64,000 nucleotides of DNA from Nannocystis sp. RBIL2 (GCF_026626745.1 NZ_JAPNJW010000001.1:4696001-4760000), one strand, 5' to 3'; counted from the first letter of the stretch, positions 46,518 through 58,215 are shown. Notes: generated by a model from the sequence alone, not told the origin. Numbers and translations: made by a program.

Positions 46518-46895
46518 TCAGCCGCCCGCCTCGGGGCGGTCGAAGGACAGCTTGAAGCCGGTGAGACAGCGGGTGGCGCCGTTGCCGACCTTGTAGGACG
46601 GCACGATCTCCACCTGAGTCTGCGAGCGGAGCGCGTCGAACAGCATCGAGATCGAGTCGGCGCTCACGTTACGGCCCGGGCACAGCGACCCGCCCCACTT
46701 GTAGTCGCGCTTGGTTCCGGACTTCTCGCGCACCGACAACACGCCGTTGGCCATCGCGTAGTCATCGCTGCTGCTCTCGTAGACAGTCACGGAGTCGACG
46801 TTGCCGATCGAGCCGGCCGAGTCGGCGAAGGTGGTGGCGGGGGCGGACACAATTAACATACCGGCGAGCAGGGACAGACATGGGCGAAGCGACAT
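46518..46895 (-). CDS. small secreted protein of unknown function
   Basis: 125 residues with a signal peptide (MSLRPCLSLLAGMLIVSAPATTFA, cleavage near residue 24). The mature part of about 100 residues has two cysteines (SLCPGRNVS and GATRCLTGF) that could form a disulfide. I do not recognise the family. AGGA lies seven bases upstream of the ATG. It is divergent from the tetR gene, with a 176-base spacer that includes a perfect inverted repeat. Confidence 0.65.
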   Translation of the reverse strand: MSLRPCLSLLAGMLIVSAPATTFADSAGSIGNVDSVTVYESSSDDYAMANGVLSVREKSGTKRDYKWGGSLCPGRNVSADSISMLFDALRSQTQVEIVPSYKVGNGATRCLTGFKLSFDRPEAGG

Positions 46896-47030
46896 GGAGG
46901 GTTCCTCGTGCGATTTCGGGGGCCTTCAGACCCGGGGGTGCAGGGTGCTATTCACGAGCCGCCGCTGCAACGCCGGCGTATGCGTCCGCTTGACCTCGAT
47001 CGGATCACCGGGCGGAACTGACCGCGCGCA

Positions 47031-47048
47031 CGTTTGTGTTTTCAAACG
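47031..47048. promoter_or_regulatory. inverted repeat upstream of tetR, putative autoregulatory operator
   Basis: CGTTTG (47031-47036) and CAAACG (47043-47048) are perfect inverted arms with a six-base AT-rich spacer. It ends 23 bases before the TetR start, a usual place for a TetR-family operator. Confidence 0.5.
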
Positions 47049-47071
47049 ATGAATGATGTAGTGGTTTCGTC

Positions 47072-47704
47072 ATGGCTCAGTCCGGGACGTACCCCGCGGG
47101 AGACCTCGGCAACCCGAGGCGCGCGCAGATCCTCGACGCCGCCGAGCGACTGCTCCACCACTACGGTCACGCCAAGACCACCGTCGCCGAGATCGCCCGT
47201 GAGGCTCGAGTCAGCGTCGGCTCGGTCTATCTCGAGTTCGAAGCCAAGGACGCCATCTGGGTCGAGCTCTCGCATCGCCGCCACGAGGCGGTGCTCGCCG
47301 CCATGCGCGGCGCCGCGAACGCGCCCAAGAAGCTCTACGCCCACCGTCTGCAAGCGGCGCTCGTGGCGCGAACGCGTGCCTTCCTCGCCCTCGCCGAGCG
47401 CGGCGCGCACGCCGCCGAACTCGTTCACTGTCACGCTTGCCCGGCCATCCGCGAGGCGCAGGAGATCTACCACCGGCGCGAACGCGAGATCATCGCCGAG
47501 CTGCTGCAAGCAGGTGCAGACGCTGGCGAGTTCGCGATCAAGGATGCGTCCGCCACCGCGGCGGCGCTGCTGCAGGCCTTCGTCGCGTTCGTGCCGCCGC
47601 TGCTCTTCGGTCGTGCACCTGACGAGCTCGAGCGTGAGGTCACGGCTCTGCATCAACTCCTCGTCCACGGGCTCTGCCGCGCCGATCCCCGGCCCCGCAG
47701 TTGA
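47072..47704 (+). CDS. TetR/AcrR family transcriptional regulator
   Basis: 210 residues. The N-terminal helix-turn-helix (RRAQILDAAERLLHHYGHAKTTVAEIAREARVSVGSVYLEFEAKDAIWVEL) is a textbook TetR domain. The C-terminal ligand domain is helical, with HCHACPAIREAQEIYHRREREIIAELL. The ligand is unknown. The gene is 84 bases upstream of lon in the same direction and divergent from the small secreted-protein gene, so either could be a target. Confidence 0.88.
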   Translation: MAQSGTYPAGDLGNPRRAQILDAAERLLHHYGHAKTTVAEIAREARVSVGSVYLEFEAKDAIWVELSHRRHEAVLAAMRGAANAPKKLYAHRLQAALVARTRAFLALAERGAHAAELVHCHACPAIREAQEIYHRREREIIAELLQAGADAGEFAIKDASATAAALLQAFVAFVPPLLFGRAPDELEREVTALHQLLVHGLCRADPRPRS

Positions 47705-47710
47705 CGGCGA

Positions 47711-47737
47711 GTTGAACGGTTTTAAGTTCGGTTCAAC
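47711..47737 (+). promoter_or_regulatory. inverted repeat in the lon leader
   Basis: GTTGAAC (47711-47717) and GTTCAAC (47731-47737) are perfect arms with a 13-base spacer rich in T. They lie just after the tetR stop and 51 bases before the lon start. TTGACG overlaps the tetR stop at 47701-47706, but no matching -10 box is evident. It may be an operator or promoter element for lon. Confidence 0.4.
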
Positions 47738-47788
47738 CGTCATCACGTACCCCTGCAGGCTTAGCCGCGGGGAGCGAAAGGAACCGAG

Positions 47789-50173
<2,385 letters not shown>

Positions 50174-50232
50174 ACGAGCGGGCGCCCACGGCCGACGACG
50201 CATCGCCGCTGGCCGTCACGTGCCCGACCCGG

Positions 50233-50269
50233 GGATCCGCACCATACGGCGCGGATCCTGTTTATTTTT
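50233..50269 (+). terminator. intrinsic terminator after lon
   Basis: A perfect 8-bp stem, GGATCCGC (50233-50240) with GCGGATCC (50251-50258), is followed by TGTTTATTTTT. The T-run after a GC stem is the clearest rho-independent terminator in the window. Confidence 0.85.
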
Positions 50270-50417
50270 GCGAGAGCGTGACCGGCGCACGCTGAGCGCG
50301 GGAGCCGTGGCTCGCCGGCCGCGGACCTCGACCTGCCCGTGACATCGGACAATTCGGGCGAGCCCGCGCCTCGCTCCGAATTGACGAACTCCGACGCGTG
50401 GGCCGAGAATCACCGCG

Positions 50418-51347
50418 TTGACCACGGCCCCCGACAAGATCGGTCCCTACGAGGTGCTCGAACGCATCAGCGCCGGCGGCATGGCCGAGGTGTACAAGGC
50501 CAAGTTGACCGGCGCCGACAGCTTCGAGCGCCTGGTGGCGATCAAGCGAATCCTCCCGCACATCGCCCGCGACCCGAACTTCATCGCCATGTTCCAGGCG
50601 GAGGCGAAGCTGGCCGTGCAGCTGCAGCACGGCAACATCGCCCAGATCTACCAGCTCGGCCGCCAGGACGAGTCCTTCTACATCGCGCTCGAGTACGTCG
50701 AGGGCCGCGACGTCGGGGCGCTGCTCGACCTGCACCAGAAGGCCGGCAAGGCCTTACCGCTCGCGCAGGCCTGCTACATCATCACGCGCTGCGCCGAGGG
50801 CCTCGACTACGCCCACAACAAGAAGAGCGACGACGGCAGGCCGCTCAACATCATCCATCGCGACATCAGCCCGCCCAACATCCTGATCTCCTACGAGGGC
50901 GAGGTGAAGTTGATCGACTTCGGCCTCGCCAAGGCGACCAGCTCGTCGGTGCAGACGCAGGCCGGCGTCATCAAGGGCAAGCTCGCGTACATGTCGCCCG
51001 AGCAGGTCCGCGGCGCGCCGCTCGACGCCCGCAGCGACGTGTTCGCTCTCGGCATCGTGTTCTTCGAGCTGCTGACCGGCCGCCGGCTGTTCCGCCGCGA
51101 CAGCGACATCGAGACCTTCGAGAGCGTGCGCCAGTGCAAGGTGCCGCGGCCGAGCGAGGTCAACCCGGCGATCCCGCCGCCGCTCGAGCAGATCCTGCTG
51201 CGCTCGCTGGCCCGCTCGCTCGACGACCGCTACCCGTCCGCGGCGTCGCTGGCCGAGGCGCTGCGCGAGTTCGTGTTCACGAACCAGCTGCGCTACCGCG
51301 GCGACCAGCTCGGCACGTGGATGCGCCAGGTCTTCCGCAAGAACTGA
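50418..51347 (+). CDS. eukaryote-like serine/threonine protein kinase
   Basis: 309 residues, essentially a lone kinase domain: glycine loop ISAGGMAEVYKAK, ATP lysine in VAIKRILP, catalytic loop IIHRDISPPNILIS, metal-binding DFGLAK, activation segment end KLAYMSPEQVRG, and DVFALGIVFFELLTGRRLF. No membrane helix or sensory domain follows, so it is probably cytosolic. Its substrates are unknown. The start is TTG 50418, chosen because it gives TTAPDKIGPYEVLERIS at the usual distance. Its stop is separated by one base from the stop of the convergent lipoprotein gene. Confidence 0.9.
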   Translation: MTTAPDKIGPYEVLERISAGGMAEVYKAKLTGADSFERLVAIKRILPHIARDPNFIAMFQAEAKLAVQLQHGNIAQIYQLGRQDESFYIALEYVEGRDVGALLDLHQKAGKALPLAQACYIITRCAEGLDYAHNKKSDDGRPLNIIHRDISPPNILISYEGEVKLIDFGLAKATSSSVQTQAGVIKGKLAYMSPEQVRGAPLDARSDVFALGIVFFELLTGRRLFRRDSDIETFESVRQCKVPRPSEVNPAIPPPLEQILLRSLARSLDDRYPSAASLAEALREFVFTNQLRYRGDQLGTWMRQVFRKN

Positions 51348-51348
51348 G

Positions 51349-52770
51349 TCAGCCGCCGAGGCCGATCCGGCGGATCATCTGCAGCCGCCGCGGCGAGGCG
51401 CTGTCGAGCTCGACGACGCCGATCGTGCTCGCCAGAGTGTGCACGACGTACAGCTTGCGCCGCGCCTCGTCGACGACCAGCTCGTTGGGCCCGTCGTCGA
51501 CCGGGATGGTGGCGATCACGCTGAACGAGCCGAGCGCGACCGCGGCGACCTCGTCGTCGGAGTAACAGCTGATGAACGCGATCGCTTCGCCCTGCTTGGG
51601 CCGATGGATCGCCATCAGGTTCGGGTTGTGACACAGGGCCACGCTGTCGATCGGGTCGTTGAGCGGCTCGCCCGACGCACCGAGGCTGGTGTCGACCAGC
51701 GACAGCGACGGCGGCGTGGTGTGGACCGCGAGCAGACGGTCGCCGACGTCCGGGTCGAGGAACTCGATCTCGCCCATGAACGGGCGGTCGCCGGCGGCGT
51801 ACGGGTTGACCCCGAGCAACCAGTGATTGCCGAAGCGCACGATCGTGTCGCGCCCGGTCTCGACGCTGAACAGGCGCACGCCGGGCCAGAAGCGGTGCGA
51901 GGCGTACAGCAGCGGACGCGTGCAACCCTCGCTGCTCGGCGGCGCGTCCAGCGGGTCGCAGGCCCGCTGATCGACCGCGAACCCGCCGGCGAGCACGCCC
52001 TTGCCGAGCGGCTCGGTGGCGAAGAAGCTCTGCGTGGCGTCGGTGATGTCGGTGATCTTCGGCCCGTACTCGGCGTCGAGGGCGATGAGCGTCATCCTCG
52101 CGCCGAGCAGGTGCGGCAGGTAGGCGAAGCGATAGCCCTCGCGGTCGACGAAGATCCGCGCCGGGTCGGACGGCAGGCGCGCGCCGGCCGGATCGTTGCC
52201 GAGCCGCTGCAGTGAGTGCGCCGCGTCGCACTCGCCCTCGCCGTCCTGCCCGCAGTCGACCTCGATGCCGCCGGCCTCGCGCACGACGTCGATCCACGTC
52301 ACCGCGCGCTCCTCGAGGCTCGACGGCACCAGCAATCGCCACGGGCCCTCGTCGCCGATCGGCCGGTCGAGGGCGATGTTGCCGGCGCCGCTGGTGAAGC
52401 GGACCGAGTGCGCGCGCTGGATGAAGTAGCGCTCCTCGCACTCGACGACCTGCTGCGCCTTCTCAGCTGTCTCTTTGGACATGGCCTCGGAGACACGGCA
52501 CGGCGACGCCGCGCTGAGCTCGGCGTCGCCCGGCGCCGGCTCCTCCGCGAACGCCTGGTCGAGCGCGCGCAGGTTGAGGACCACGAGCGTGCTGGTCTTG
52601 ACCCCGAGGTCGAGGTTGCTGTTGGTGACGAACAGCCACGCGCCGTCGGGCGAGAGCAGCGCGCCGGTCGGCAGCCGCAGCGCCTGCAAGTCGGCCGGCT
52701 CGGGCTCGCCGCGGCCGCAGGTCGCCAGCAGCAACATCGCGGCGCACCAGCGGTGAGACAGGCGGAGCAT
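51349..52770 (-). CDS. lipoprotein with YncE-like beta-propeller
   Basis: 473 residues. A basic N-terminus and hydrophobic core end in LLLATC, a lipobox variant with Thr at -1, so Cys18 is a plausible lipidation site. The body holds propeller-like strands (LLSPDGAWLFVTNSNLDLGVKTSTLVVLNL, AIAFISCYSDDEVAAVALGSFSVIATIPVDDGPNELVVDEARRKLYVVHTLASTIGVVEL), as in YncE-type surface propellers. ATG 52770 gives a compact signal peptide; GTG 52791 is possible. It begins 24 bases after sctT and may be the last gene of that operon. Two palindrome units (52467-52496) are translated as MSKETAE and neighbours. Confidence 0.75.
   Translation of the reverse strand: MLRLSHRWCAAMLLLATCGRGEPEPADLQALRLPTGALLSPDGAWLFVTNSNLDLGVKTSTLVVLNLRALDQAFAEEPAPGDAELSAASPCRVSEAMSKETAEKAQQVVECEERYFIQRAHSVRFTSGAGNIALDRPIGDEGPWRLLVPSSLEERAVTWIDVVREAGGIEVDCGQDGEGECDAAHSLQRLGNDPAGARLPSDPARIFVDREGYRFAYLPHLLGARMTLIALDAEYGPKITDITDATQSFFATEPLGKGVLAGGFAVDQRACDPLDAPPSSEGCTRPLLYASHRFWPGVRLFSVETGRDTIVRFGNHWLLGVNPYAAGDRPFMGEIEFLDPDVGDRLLAVHTTPPSLSLVDTSLGASGEPLNDPIDSVALCHNPNLMAIHRPKQGEAIAFISCYSDDEVAAVALGSFSVIATIPVDDGPNELVVDEARRKLYVVHTLASTIGVVELDSASPRRLQMIRRIGLGG
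52467..52496. repeat. two palindrome units inside the propeller lipoprotein gene
   Basis: CTGTCTCTTTGGACAT (52467-52482, exact) and ATGGCCTCGGAGACAC (52481-52496, decayed) share AT and step by 14 bases. They fall between propeller strands, in a segment that looks like a loop. Confidence 0.65.
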
Positions 52771-52794
52771 CCGACGAGGGGACGTTATCACGCC

Positions 52795-53499
52795 TCAGGC
52801 GCGCGGGAGGGCCTGCAGCCACGCCTCCGGGTGGACGGCCCAGGCCGCGGCGAGAGCGGTGAGCGCCGCGACTGCGACCAGCCACGACCGGCTCGCGGCC
52901 GCCAGCGCGGCGACCGGGCCAGATCTCGCGCCACACGCGAGCGCGAGCTCGAGGACGGCCGCGGTGAGCAGGACCGGCGTCGCCAGACCGAGCGCCAGCA
53001 ACGTGGCCTCGTGGGCCGCCGCGCTCGCCGCCGCGACGTCGAGCTGCAGCTGCCACCCGTGCGGCTCCCCGACGGGCCAGCGCGTCGCGTACGCGCGCAG
53101 CCCGGTCAGCAGCGGCCGGTGCAACCCCGCCGCCAGCGCCAGCGAGCCGACCAGCGCCACCTGCAGCGCCGCGAACGCGCGCGCGCGGCCGAGCCCGAGC
53201 GTCACCCCGGAGCGGCGCGCCGCCCCGAGCGCGGCCTCACCGGGCAGGCTGACGAGGGCGCCGAGCACCGCGCCGAGCAGCAGCTCGAAGCCGGCCGCCA
53301 GCAACCACCACGACCACGCCACCGGCGCGACCCGTCCCGGGGTCCACGCCGCCGCGAGCACGCCCGCCAGCGCCCCGGCGATCGCCCACCACGCCCCGCC
53401 CGCGGCCGCGCGCCAGAGCGTCTGGGCGTGCAAGATCGCAAACAGGCGCAGCGTCAGCCACGCCCACGCCGCCAGCGGCCCAGCGATCACCGGCGGCAC
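52795..53499 (-). CDS. type III secretion export-gate protein SctT/FliR-like
   Basis: 234 residues, very hydrophobic, with about six membrane segments. The segment LAAGFELLLGAVLGALVSLPGEAALGAA matches the best conserved FliR/SctT motif (E-L-x-[IL]-G-x-x-x-G). By family knowledge SctT joins SctR and SctS in the helical export gate. GTG 53499 is the start; a longer frame upstream only translates the palindrome-rich spacer. It follows SctS after 157 bases, whereas the other genes in the operon overlap. Confidence 0.75.
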   Translation of the reverse strand: MPPVIAGPLAAWAWLTLRLFAILHAQTLWRAAAGGAWWAIAGALAGVLAAAWTPGRVAPVAWSWWLLAAGFELLLGAVLGALVSLPGEAALGAARRSGVTLGLGRARAFAALQVALVGSLALAAGLHRPLLTGLRAYATRWPVGEPHGWQLQLDVAAASAAAHEATLLALGLATPVLLTAAVLELALACGARSGPVAALAAASRSWLVAVAALTALAAAWAVHPEAWLQALPRA

Positions 53500-53513
53500 C
53501 GCCCGCGAATCAC

Positions 53514-53655
53514 ATGTCCCCGCGGACAGTTTCTCTCGAGCCGGCGAGCGCTCGACTCCGCACCCGCGGGCGTGTCCATTACATGTCCCCGAGGACATGT
53601 CCGCGCACCGAGCCCGGCGCTCGCCGCGACCCGACCCACATGTCCTCCGGGACAT
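53514..53655. repeat. three exact palindrome copies between sctS and sctT
   Basis: Exact 16-mers lie at 53514-53529, 53583-53598 and 53640-53655; the last begins one base from the sctS stop. This is the only sizeable gap in an otherwise overlapping operon, as if an array had been inserted there. Confidence 0.8.
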
Positions 53656-53656
53656 A

Positions 53657-53926
53657 TCATTCGCCGCGCCCGATCGCGGGCAGCAGCGCCCACAGCCCGC
53701 GCGTGTACGCGGCGGTGCCGGCCAGCCACTGCGCGCCGAACCACCACACGACCGCGAGCACCGCGGTCGTGCGGGCGAGCAGCACCGGCGCGGGGTCGGT
53801 GACGCCGAGGCGGTGGCACAGCCAGCCGATCGCCAGCGCCGCCCCGGCGGCGGCTCCGGCCGCGGGCGCGATCATCCACGCCGCGTGGACCAGGCCGTCG
53901 CCGATCGCCTCGAGCGCCACGGTCAC
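53657..53926 (-). CDS. type III secretion export-gate protein SctS/FliQ-like
   Basis: 89 residues, the size of FliQ/SctS. Two membrane helices, roughly LVHAAWMIAPAAGAAAGAALAIGWL and LLARTTAVLAVVWWFGAQWLAGTAAYTRGLW, are separated by a short polar hairpin, as in the family. GTG 53926 overlaps the sctR stop (GTGA). The sequence is diverged, and the call depends on size, topology and position between SctR and SctT. Confidence 0.7.
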   Translation of the reverse strand: MTVALEAIGDGLVHAAWMIAPAAGAAAGAALAIGWLCHRLGVTDPAPVLLARTTAVLAVVWWFGAQWLAGTAAYTRGLWALLPAIGRGE

Positions 53927-54510
53927 GCGTAGCCCTCCACGAGGCCGCGGATCACCGCGTCCCAGCCGCCGACGGCCAGGAACAGCAGCACCTTGACCGG
54001 CAGCGCGACCGCGGGCTGCACCTGTCCCGAGAGACCGATCAGCGCCACCAGCTGGGCCAGCACCAGGTCGACGAGCACGAACGGGACCAGGATCAGCGCC
54101 GCCATCTGCAGCGCCTCGGCGAGCTCGGTGACGAGGAACGCCGGCACGAGCGCGAGCGGGTGCGCGAGGTCGACTGCGTTGAGCGACGCGAAGTACTCGA
54201 CCTCGGCCGGGTCGGCGTGGCGGTCGAGGAACGCCGACAGCGGCGCGAACAGGGCCCCGACGTCGAGCGGCGCGCCGGAGCCGTACAGCGCGGCGGTCTC
54301 GAACCCGACCGGGCCCATGATCACCGCCGTCACCACCAGCGACAGCGCGAACACGGCGCTCCACGGCAGCAGGGCCTCGGCGCCGAGCCCGACGCGGATC
54401 GCCGACAGCACGACGCTCGCCTTGGCGAACGCGGTGCAACTGACTGCGGCGATCGGCGCCAGCGACAGGGCCACCCACGTGGCAGCGCCTGTCGGCAGCT
54501 CAGGGACCAT
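53923..54510 (-). CDS. type III secretion export-gate protein SctR/FliP-like
   Basis: 195 residues with four membrane segments. The C-terminal half (FLVTELAEALQMAALILVPFVLVDLVLAQLVALIGLSGQVQP ... LPVKVLLFLAVGGWDAVIRGLV) follows the SctR/FliP pattern, including D-L-V-x-A and L-P-x-K-x-L-L-F with a final G-W. The usual M-x-M-x-x-P segment is replaced by LIGLSGQVQP, coinciding with a decayed palindrome at 54022-54037. It overlaps the FliO-like gene by 11 bases and SctS by 4. Confidence 0.8.
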   Translation of the reverse strand: MVPELPTGAATWVALSLAPIAAVSCTAFAKASVVLSAIRVGLGAEALLPWSAVFALSLVVTAVIMGPVGFETAALYGSGAPLDVGALFAPLSAFLDRHADPAEVEYFASLNAVDLAHPLALVPAFLVTELAEALQMAALILVPFVLVDLVLAQLVALIGLSGQVQPAVALPVKVLLFLAVGGWDAVIRGLVEGYA

Positions 54511-54910
54511 GCGCGCGCCACCCCTCCGTGCTGCGGGAGGCGTCGGCGCGCCACTCCTTGGTCGCGCGCGTCGCGTCGGCGCGCCAGCCCTCGGCGCTGC
54601 GGGCGGCGTCGGCCACCCACGGCGGGGCGTCGAGCTCGGCCGGCGCGGCGTTCCATGGCGCCGGCGGCGGGTCGGGCAGCTCCAGCAGCAGGTTGGGCGG
54701 CCCGCCGGGACCTGTCCCGACGAGCAGGCGACGGCCGGCCACCTCGACCACGTGCAGGGCGTGCGCCGGCGTCAACCCGACGACCGTCTGCGCCCGTTCG
54801 TGCCGCCCGCCTCGCACCCCGCGTCCGAGCCAGACGAGCAGCAACAGCGCGACGAGCAGCCCGCCCCCGACGGCCACGAGGTGAAGGTACGGTTCGATGT
54901 CTTCCAGCAC
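54500..54910 (-). CDS. FliO-like membrane protein, first gene of the export-gate operon
   Basis: 136 residues. One N-terminal helix (LHLVAVGGGLLVALLLLVWLG) is followed by a small beta segment, TVVGLTPAHALHVVEVAGRRLLVGTGPGG, that fits the FliO consensus. The C-terminus has Trp-rich repeats (EGWRADATRATKEWRADASRSTEGW). In flagellar operons fliO precedes fliP, fliQ and fliR, exactly as here. FliO is rarely kept in non-flagellar systems, so its presence is of interest. GTG 54910 lies six bases after a TACGCT box. Confidence 0.6.
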   Translation of the reverse strand: MLEDIEPYLHLVAVGGGLLVALLLLVWLGRGVRGGRHERAQTVVGLTPAHALHVVEVAGRRLLVGTGPGGPPNLLLELPDPPPAPWNAAPAELDAPPWVADAARSAEGWRADATRATKEWRADASRSTEGWRAHGP

Positions 54911-54916
54911 GCTTTC

Positions 54917-54945
54917 AGCGTAGAGAGGACGGTCAGCGCGGGCAA
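54917..54945 (-). promoter_or_regulatory. candidate promoter for the export-gate operon
   Basis: On the minus strand TTGCCC (54945-54940) and TACGCT (54922-54917) are 17 bases apart. TACGCT is also the box before glpK. The GTG at 54910 follows six bases later, so the message may be leaderless. Confidence 0.45.
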
Positions 54946-55202
54946 AAAACCCGCGACGTCGGCCCTGCGCGGCCATTTGAAGCGAATGCACGAAGCGCGG
55001 CCGGGCGCGAGAATTCGTCCGACCGGTCCTGGCGCGCGCGCAAGGAAGAAGAGCGCTGGCCGAAGCGAGCACGCGGCGCCGGACCGTGGCGCGGAAGCGA
55101 GTCTCGGCGGAGCGCTCGCGGACGAACGTGCCCTGCCGCGCGCTCGGTCGTCGCTGACCCGAGCTGTCCCCAAGGACAGCCGAAGCGAGAGCTCCCCGCG
55201 AC

Positions 55203-55237
55203 CCAAAGCAAAAGGCCCGCGCCGGAGCGCGAGCCTT
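55203..55237 (-). terminator. terminator of the rplQ (alpha) operon
   Basis: On the minus strand, an 11-bp stem with one mismatch (55237-55227 with 55222-55212, AAGGCTCGCGC and GCGCGGGCCTT, four-base loop) is followed by TTGCTTTGG. It lies 36 bases after the rplQ stop and ends the long ribosomal-protein transcript before the export-gate genes. Confidence 0.8.
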
Positions 55238-55273
55238 CTTGCTCGGGATCAGCGGCCGGGCGGCCGCCAAGCG

Positions 55274-55753
55274 TCAGTCGGCGGCCGACTCGGAGCCGGT
55301 GGACGACGCACCGCCGGCGGCCGCGGGAGCGGCCGAGGGCAGCTTGAAGGTGACGATCTCGAGGATCGCCATCGGCGCAGCGTCACCGGGGCGGGTGCCC
55401 ACCTTGAGGATCCGCGTGTAACCGCCGGGGCGGCCGCGGAGCTGGGGGGCGATGTCGGTGAACAGCTTGTGCAGCGCGTCGCGCGAGCGGACCATGCGGC
55501 CGGCCATGCGAAGGGCGTGCACGTACTTGCCCTGCTCGGCCGGAGAGCGCTGGTCCTTCGGCTTGGTGAGCAGGTCACCGAGGCGGAGCGCCGTGGTGAT
55601 GGTGCGCTCAGCCAGGCGCCGGAGCTCCTTGGCCTTCGGCTCGGTGGTGGTGATGCGCTGGTGCTCGAGCAGCGACGTGACCATGTTGCGGAACATGGCA
55701 CGTCGGTGCGACGAGTTGCGGCTGAACTTGCGGCCAGCGTTCTGGTGGCGCAT
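55274..55753 (-). CDS. rplQ: 50S ribosomal protein L17
   Basis: 159 residues. MRHQNAGRKFSRNSSHRRAMFRNMVTSLLEHQRITTTEPKAKELRRLAERTITTAL is the classic L17 N-terminal half. GGYTRILKVGTRPGDAAPMAILEIV closes the conserved part, and an Ala/Ser-rich tail of about 25 residues extends past it. It is last in the alpha operon, six bases after rpoA, and is followed by a strong terminator. Confidence 0.97.
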   Translation of the reverse strand: MRHQNAGRKFSRNSSHRRAMFRNMVTSLLEHQRITTTEPKAKELRRLAERTITTALRLGDLLTKPKDQRSPAEQGKYVHALRMAGRMVRSRDALHKLFTDIAPQLRGRPGGYTRILKVGTRPGDAAPMAILEIVTFKLPSAAPAAAGGASSTGSESAAD

Positions 55754-55759
55754 GGCGGA

Positions 55760-56773
<1,014 letters not shown>

Positions 56774-56789
56774 TCGTCCCTCCGTGTGG

Positions 56790-57419
56790 TTACTTCGAGT
56801 ACAGCTCGACGATGAGCTGCTCGTCGATATCCGCCGAGATGTCCGACCGAGAGGGCAGCGCGGTGATCTTGCCGCGCATGTTCTCCTTGTCGAGATCGAT
56901 CCACGCCGGCCGCGGGACCCGGTCGACTTGCCCGATGGCGTCGACGATGCGCTTGATCTTCTTGCTGTTGTCGCGGACCTCGACGATGTCGCCGGCGCGC
57001 ACCTGGTAGCTCGGGATGTTGATCCGCTTGCCGTTGACCAGGAAGTGGCCGTGACGCACGAGCTGACGGGCCTCGGCGTGACTCGACGAGAAGCCGCAGC
57101 GCAGCGTGACGTTGTCGAGCCGGCGCTCGAGCAGGGCGAGCAGGTTCTCGCCGGTCACGCCCTTCATCCGCGAGGCGCGGTAGTAGTAGCCGCGGAACTG
57201 CTTCTCGAGCAGGCCGTAGATGCGCTTGACCTTCTGCTTCTCGCGCAGCTGCTGGCCGTAGTCGCTCGGGCGCTTCTTGCGGCCCTGACCGTGCTGACCC
57301 GGGGGGTACTGGCGCCGCTCGTAGCCGCACTTGTCGGTGAAGCAGCGATCGCCCTTGAGGAACAGCTTGGCATCTTCACGCCGGCAGAGCCGGCACACGG
57401 GACCGATGTAGCGAGCCAT
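56790..57419 (-). CDS. rpsD: 30S ribosomal protein S4
   Basis: 209 residues. The N-terminus has a zinc-type cysteine set (CRLCRRE ... CFTDKC), marking the C+ form of S4. QYPPGQHGQGRKKRPSDYG and the S4 RNA-binding domain (RRLDNVTLRCGFSSSHAEARQLVRHGHFLVNGKRINIPSYQV) follow. S4 nucleates small-subunit assembly and often represses its own operon. It starts three bases after rpsK. Confidence 0.97.
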   Translation of the reverse strand: MARYIGPVCRLCRREDAKLFLKGDRCFTDKCGYERRQYPPGQHGQGRKKRPSDYGQQLREKQKVKRIYGLLEKQFRGYYYRASRMKGVTGENLLALLERRLDNVTLRCGFSSSHAEARQLVRHGHFLVNGKRINIPSYQVRAGDIVEVRDNSKKIKRIVDAIGQVDRVPRPAWIDLDKENMRGKITALPSRSDISADIDEQLIVELYSK

Positions 57420-57422
57420 GGT

Positions 57423-57827
57423 TCAGACCCTCCTCCGCTTGGGCGGGCGGCAGCCGTTGTGCGGGATCGGCGTGACGTCCTTGATCGATGAGATCCGCAA
57501 ACCGGCCGACTGCAGGCCGCGAAGCGCCGACTCGCGGCCGGCACCGGGGCCCGACACGCGGACCGACACGGTCTGCATGCCGTGGTCCTGGGCCTTGCGC
57601 GCGGCGTCGTCGGCAGCCAGCTGGGCGGCGAACGGCGTCGACTTGCGCGAGCCCTTGAAGCCACGCACACCCGACGAGGCCCACGCGATGGTGTTGCCGT
57701 TGACGTCGGTGATGGTGATGAGCGTGTTGTTGAAGGTCGAGTTGATGTAGACGACGCCGGTCGAGACGTTCTTCTTGACGCGACGCTTGGACTTGCCCTT
57801 GTCGGCATCTGCCTTGGTGTTCGCCAT
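57423..57827 (-). CDS. rpsK: 30S ribosomal protein S11
   Basis: 134 residues. VYINSTFNNTLITITDVNGNTIAWASSGVRGFKGSRKSTPFAAQLAADDAARKA and the ending ISSIKDVTPIPHNGCRPPKRRRV are unmistakable. The N-terminal 20 residues are Lys/Asp-rich. It lies three bases after rpsM. Confidence 0.97.
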   Translation of the reverse strand: MANTKADADKGKSKRRVKKNVSTGVVYINSTFNNTLITITDVNGNTIAWASSGVRGFKGSRKSTPFAAQLAADDAARKAQDHGMQTVSVRVSGPGAGRESALRGLQSAGLRISSIKDVTPIPHNGCRPPKRRRV

Positions 57828-57830
57828 GGC

Positions 57831-58205
<375 letters not shown>

Positions 58206-58215
58206 GGTGGTTCTC

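Larger units (their letters stand above)
54911..55273. other. spacer between rplQ and the export-gate operon
   Basis: 363 bases with no convincing gene. It holds the export-gate promoter candidate (54917-54945), an exact palindrome copy CTGTCCCCAAGGACAG (55164-55179) and the rplQ terminator (55203-55237). The remaining part (about 54950-55160) is A/G-rich on the plus strand without clear signals. Confidence 0.55.

Noticed and set aside
47701..47737. Sigma-32 or CIRCE-type heat-shock element upstream of lon
   Set aside because: The inverted repeat does not match TTAGCACTC-N9-GAGTGCTAA, and no CCCCAT-like -10 lies at the right distance.
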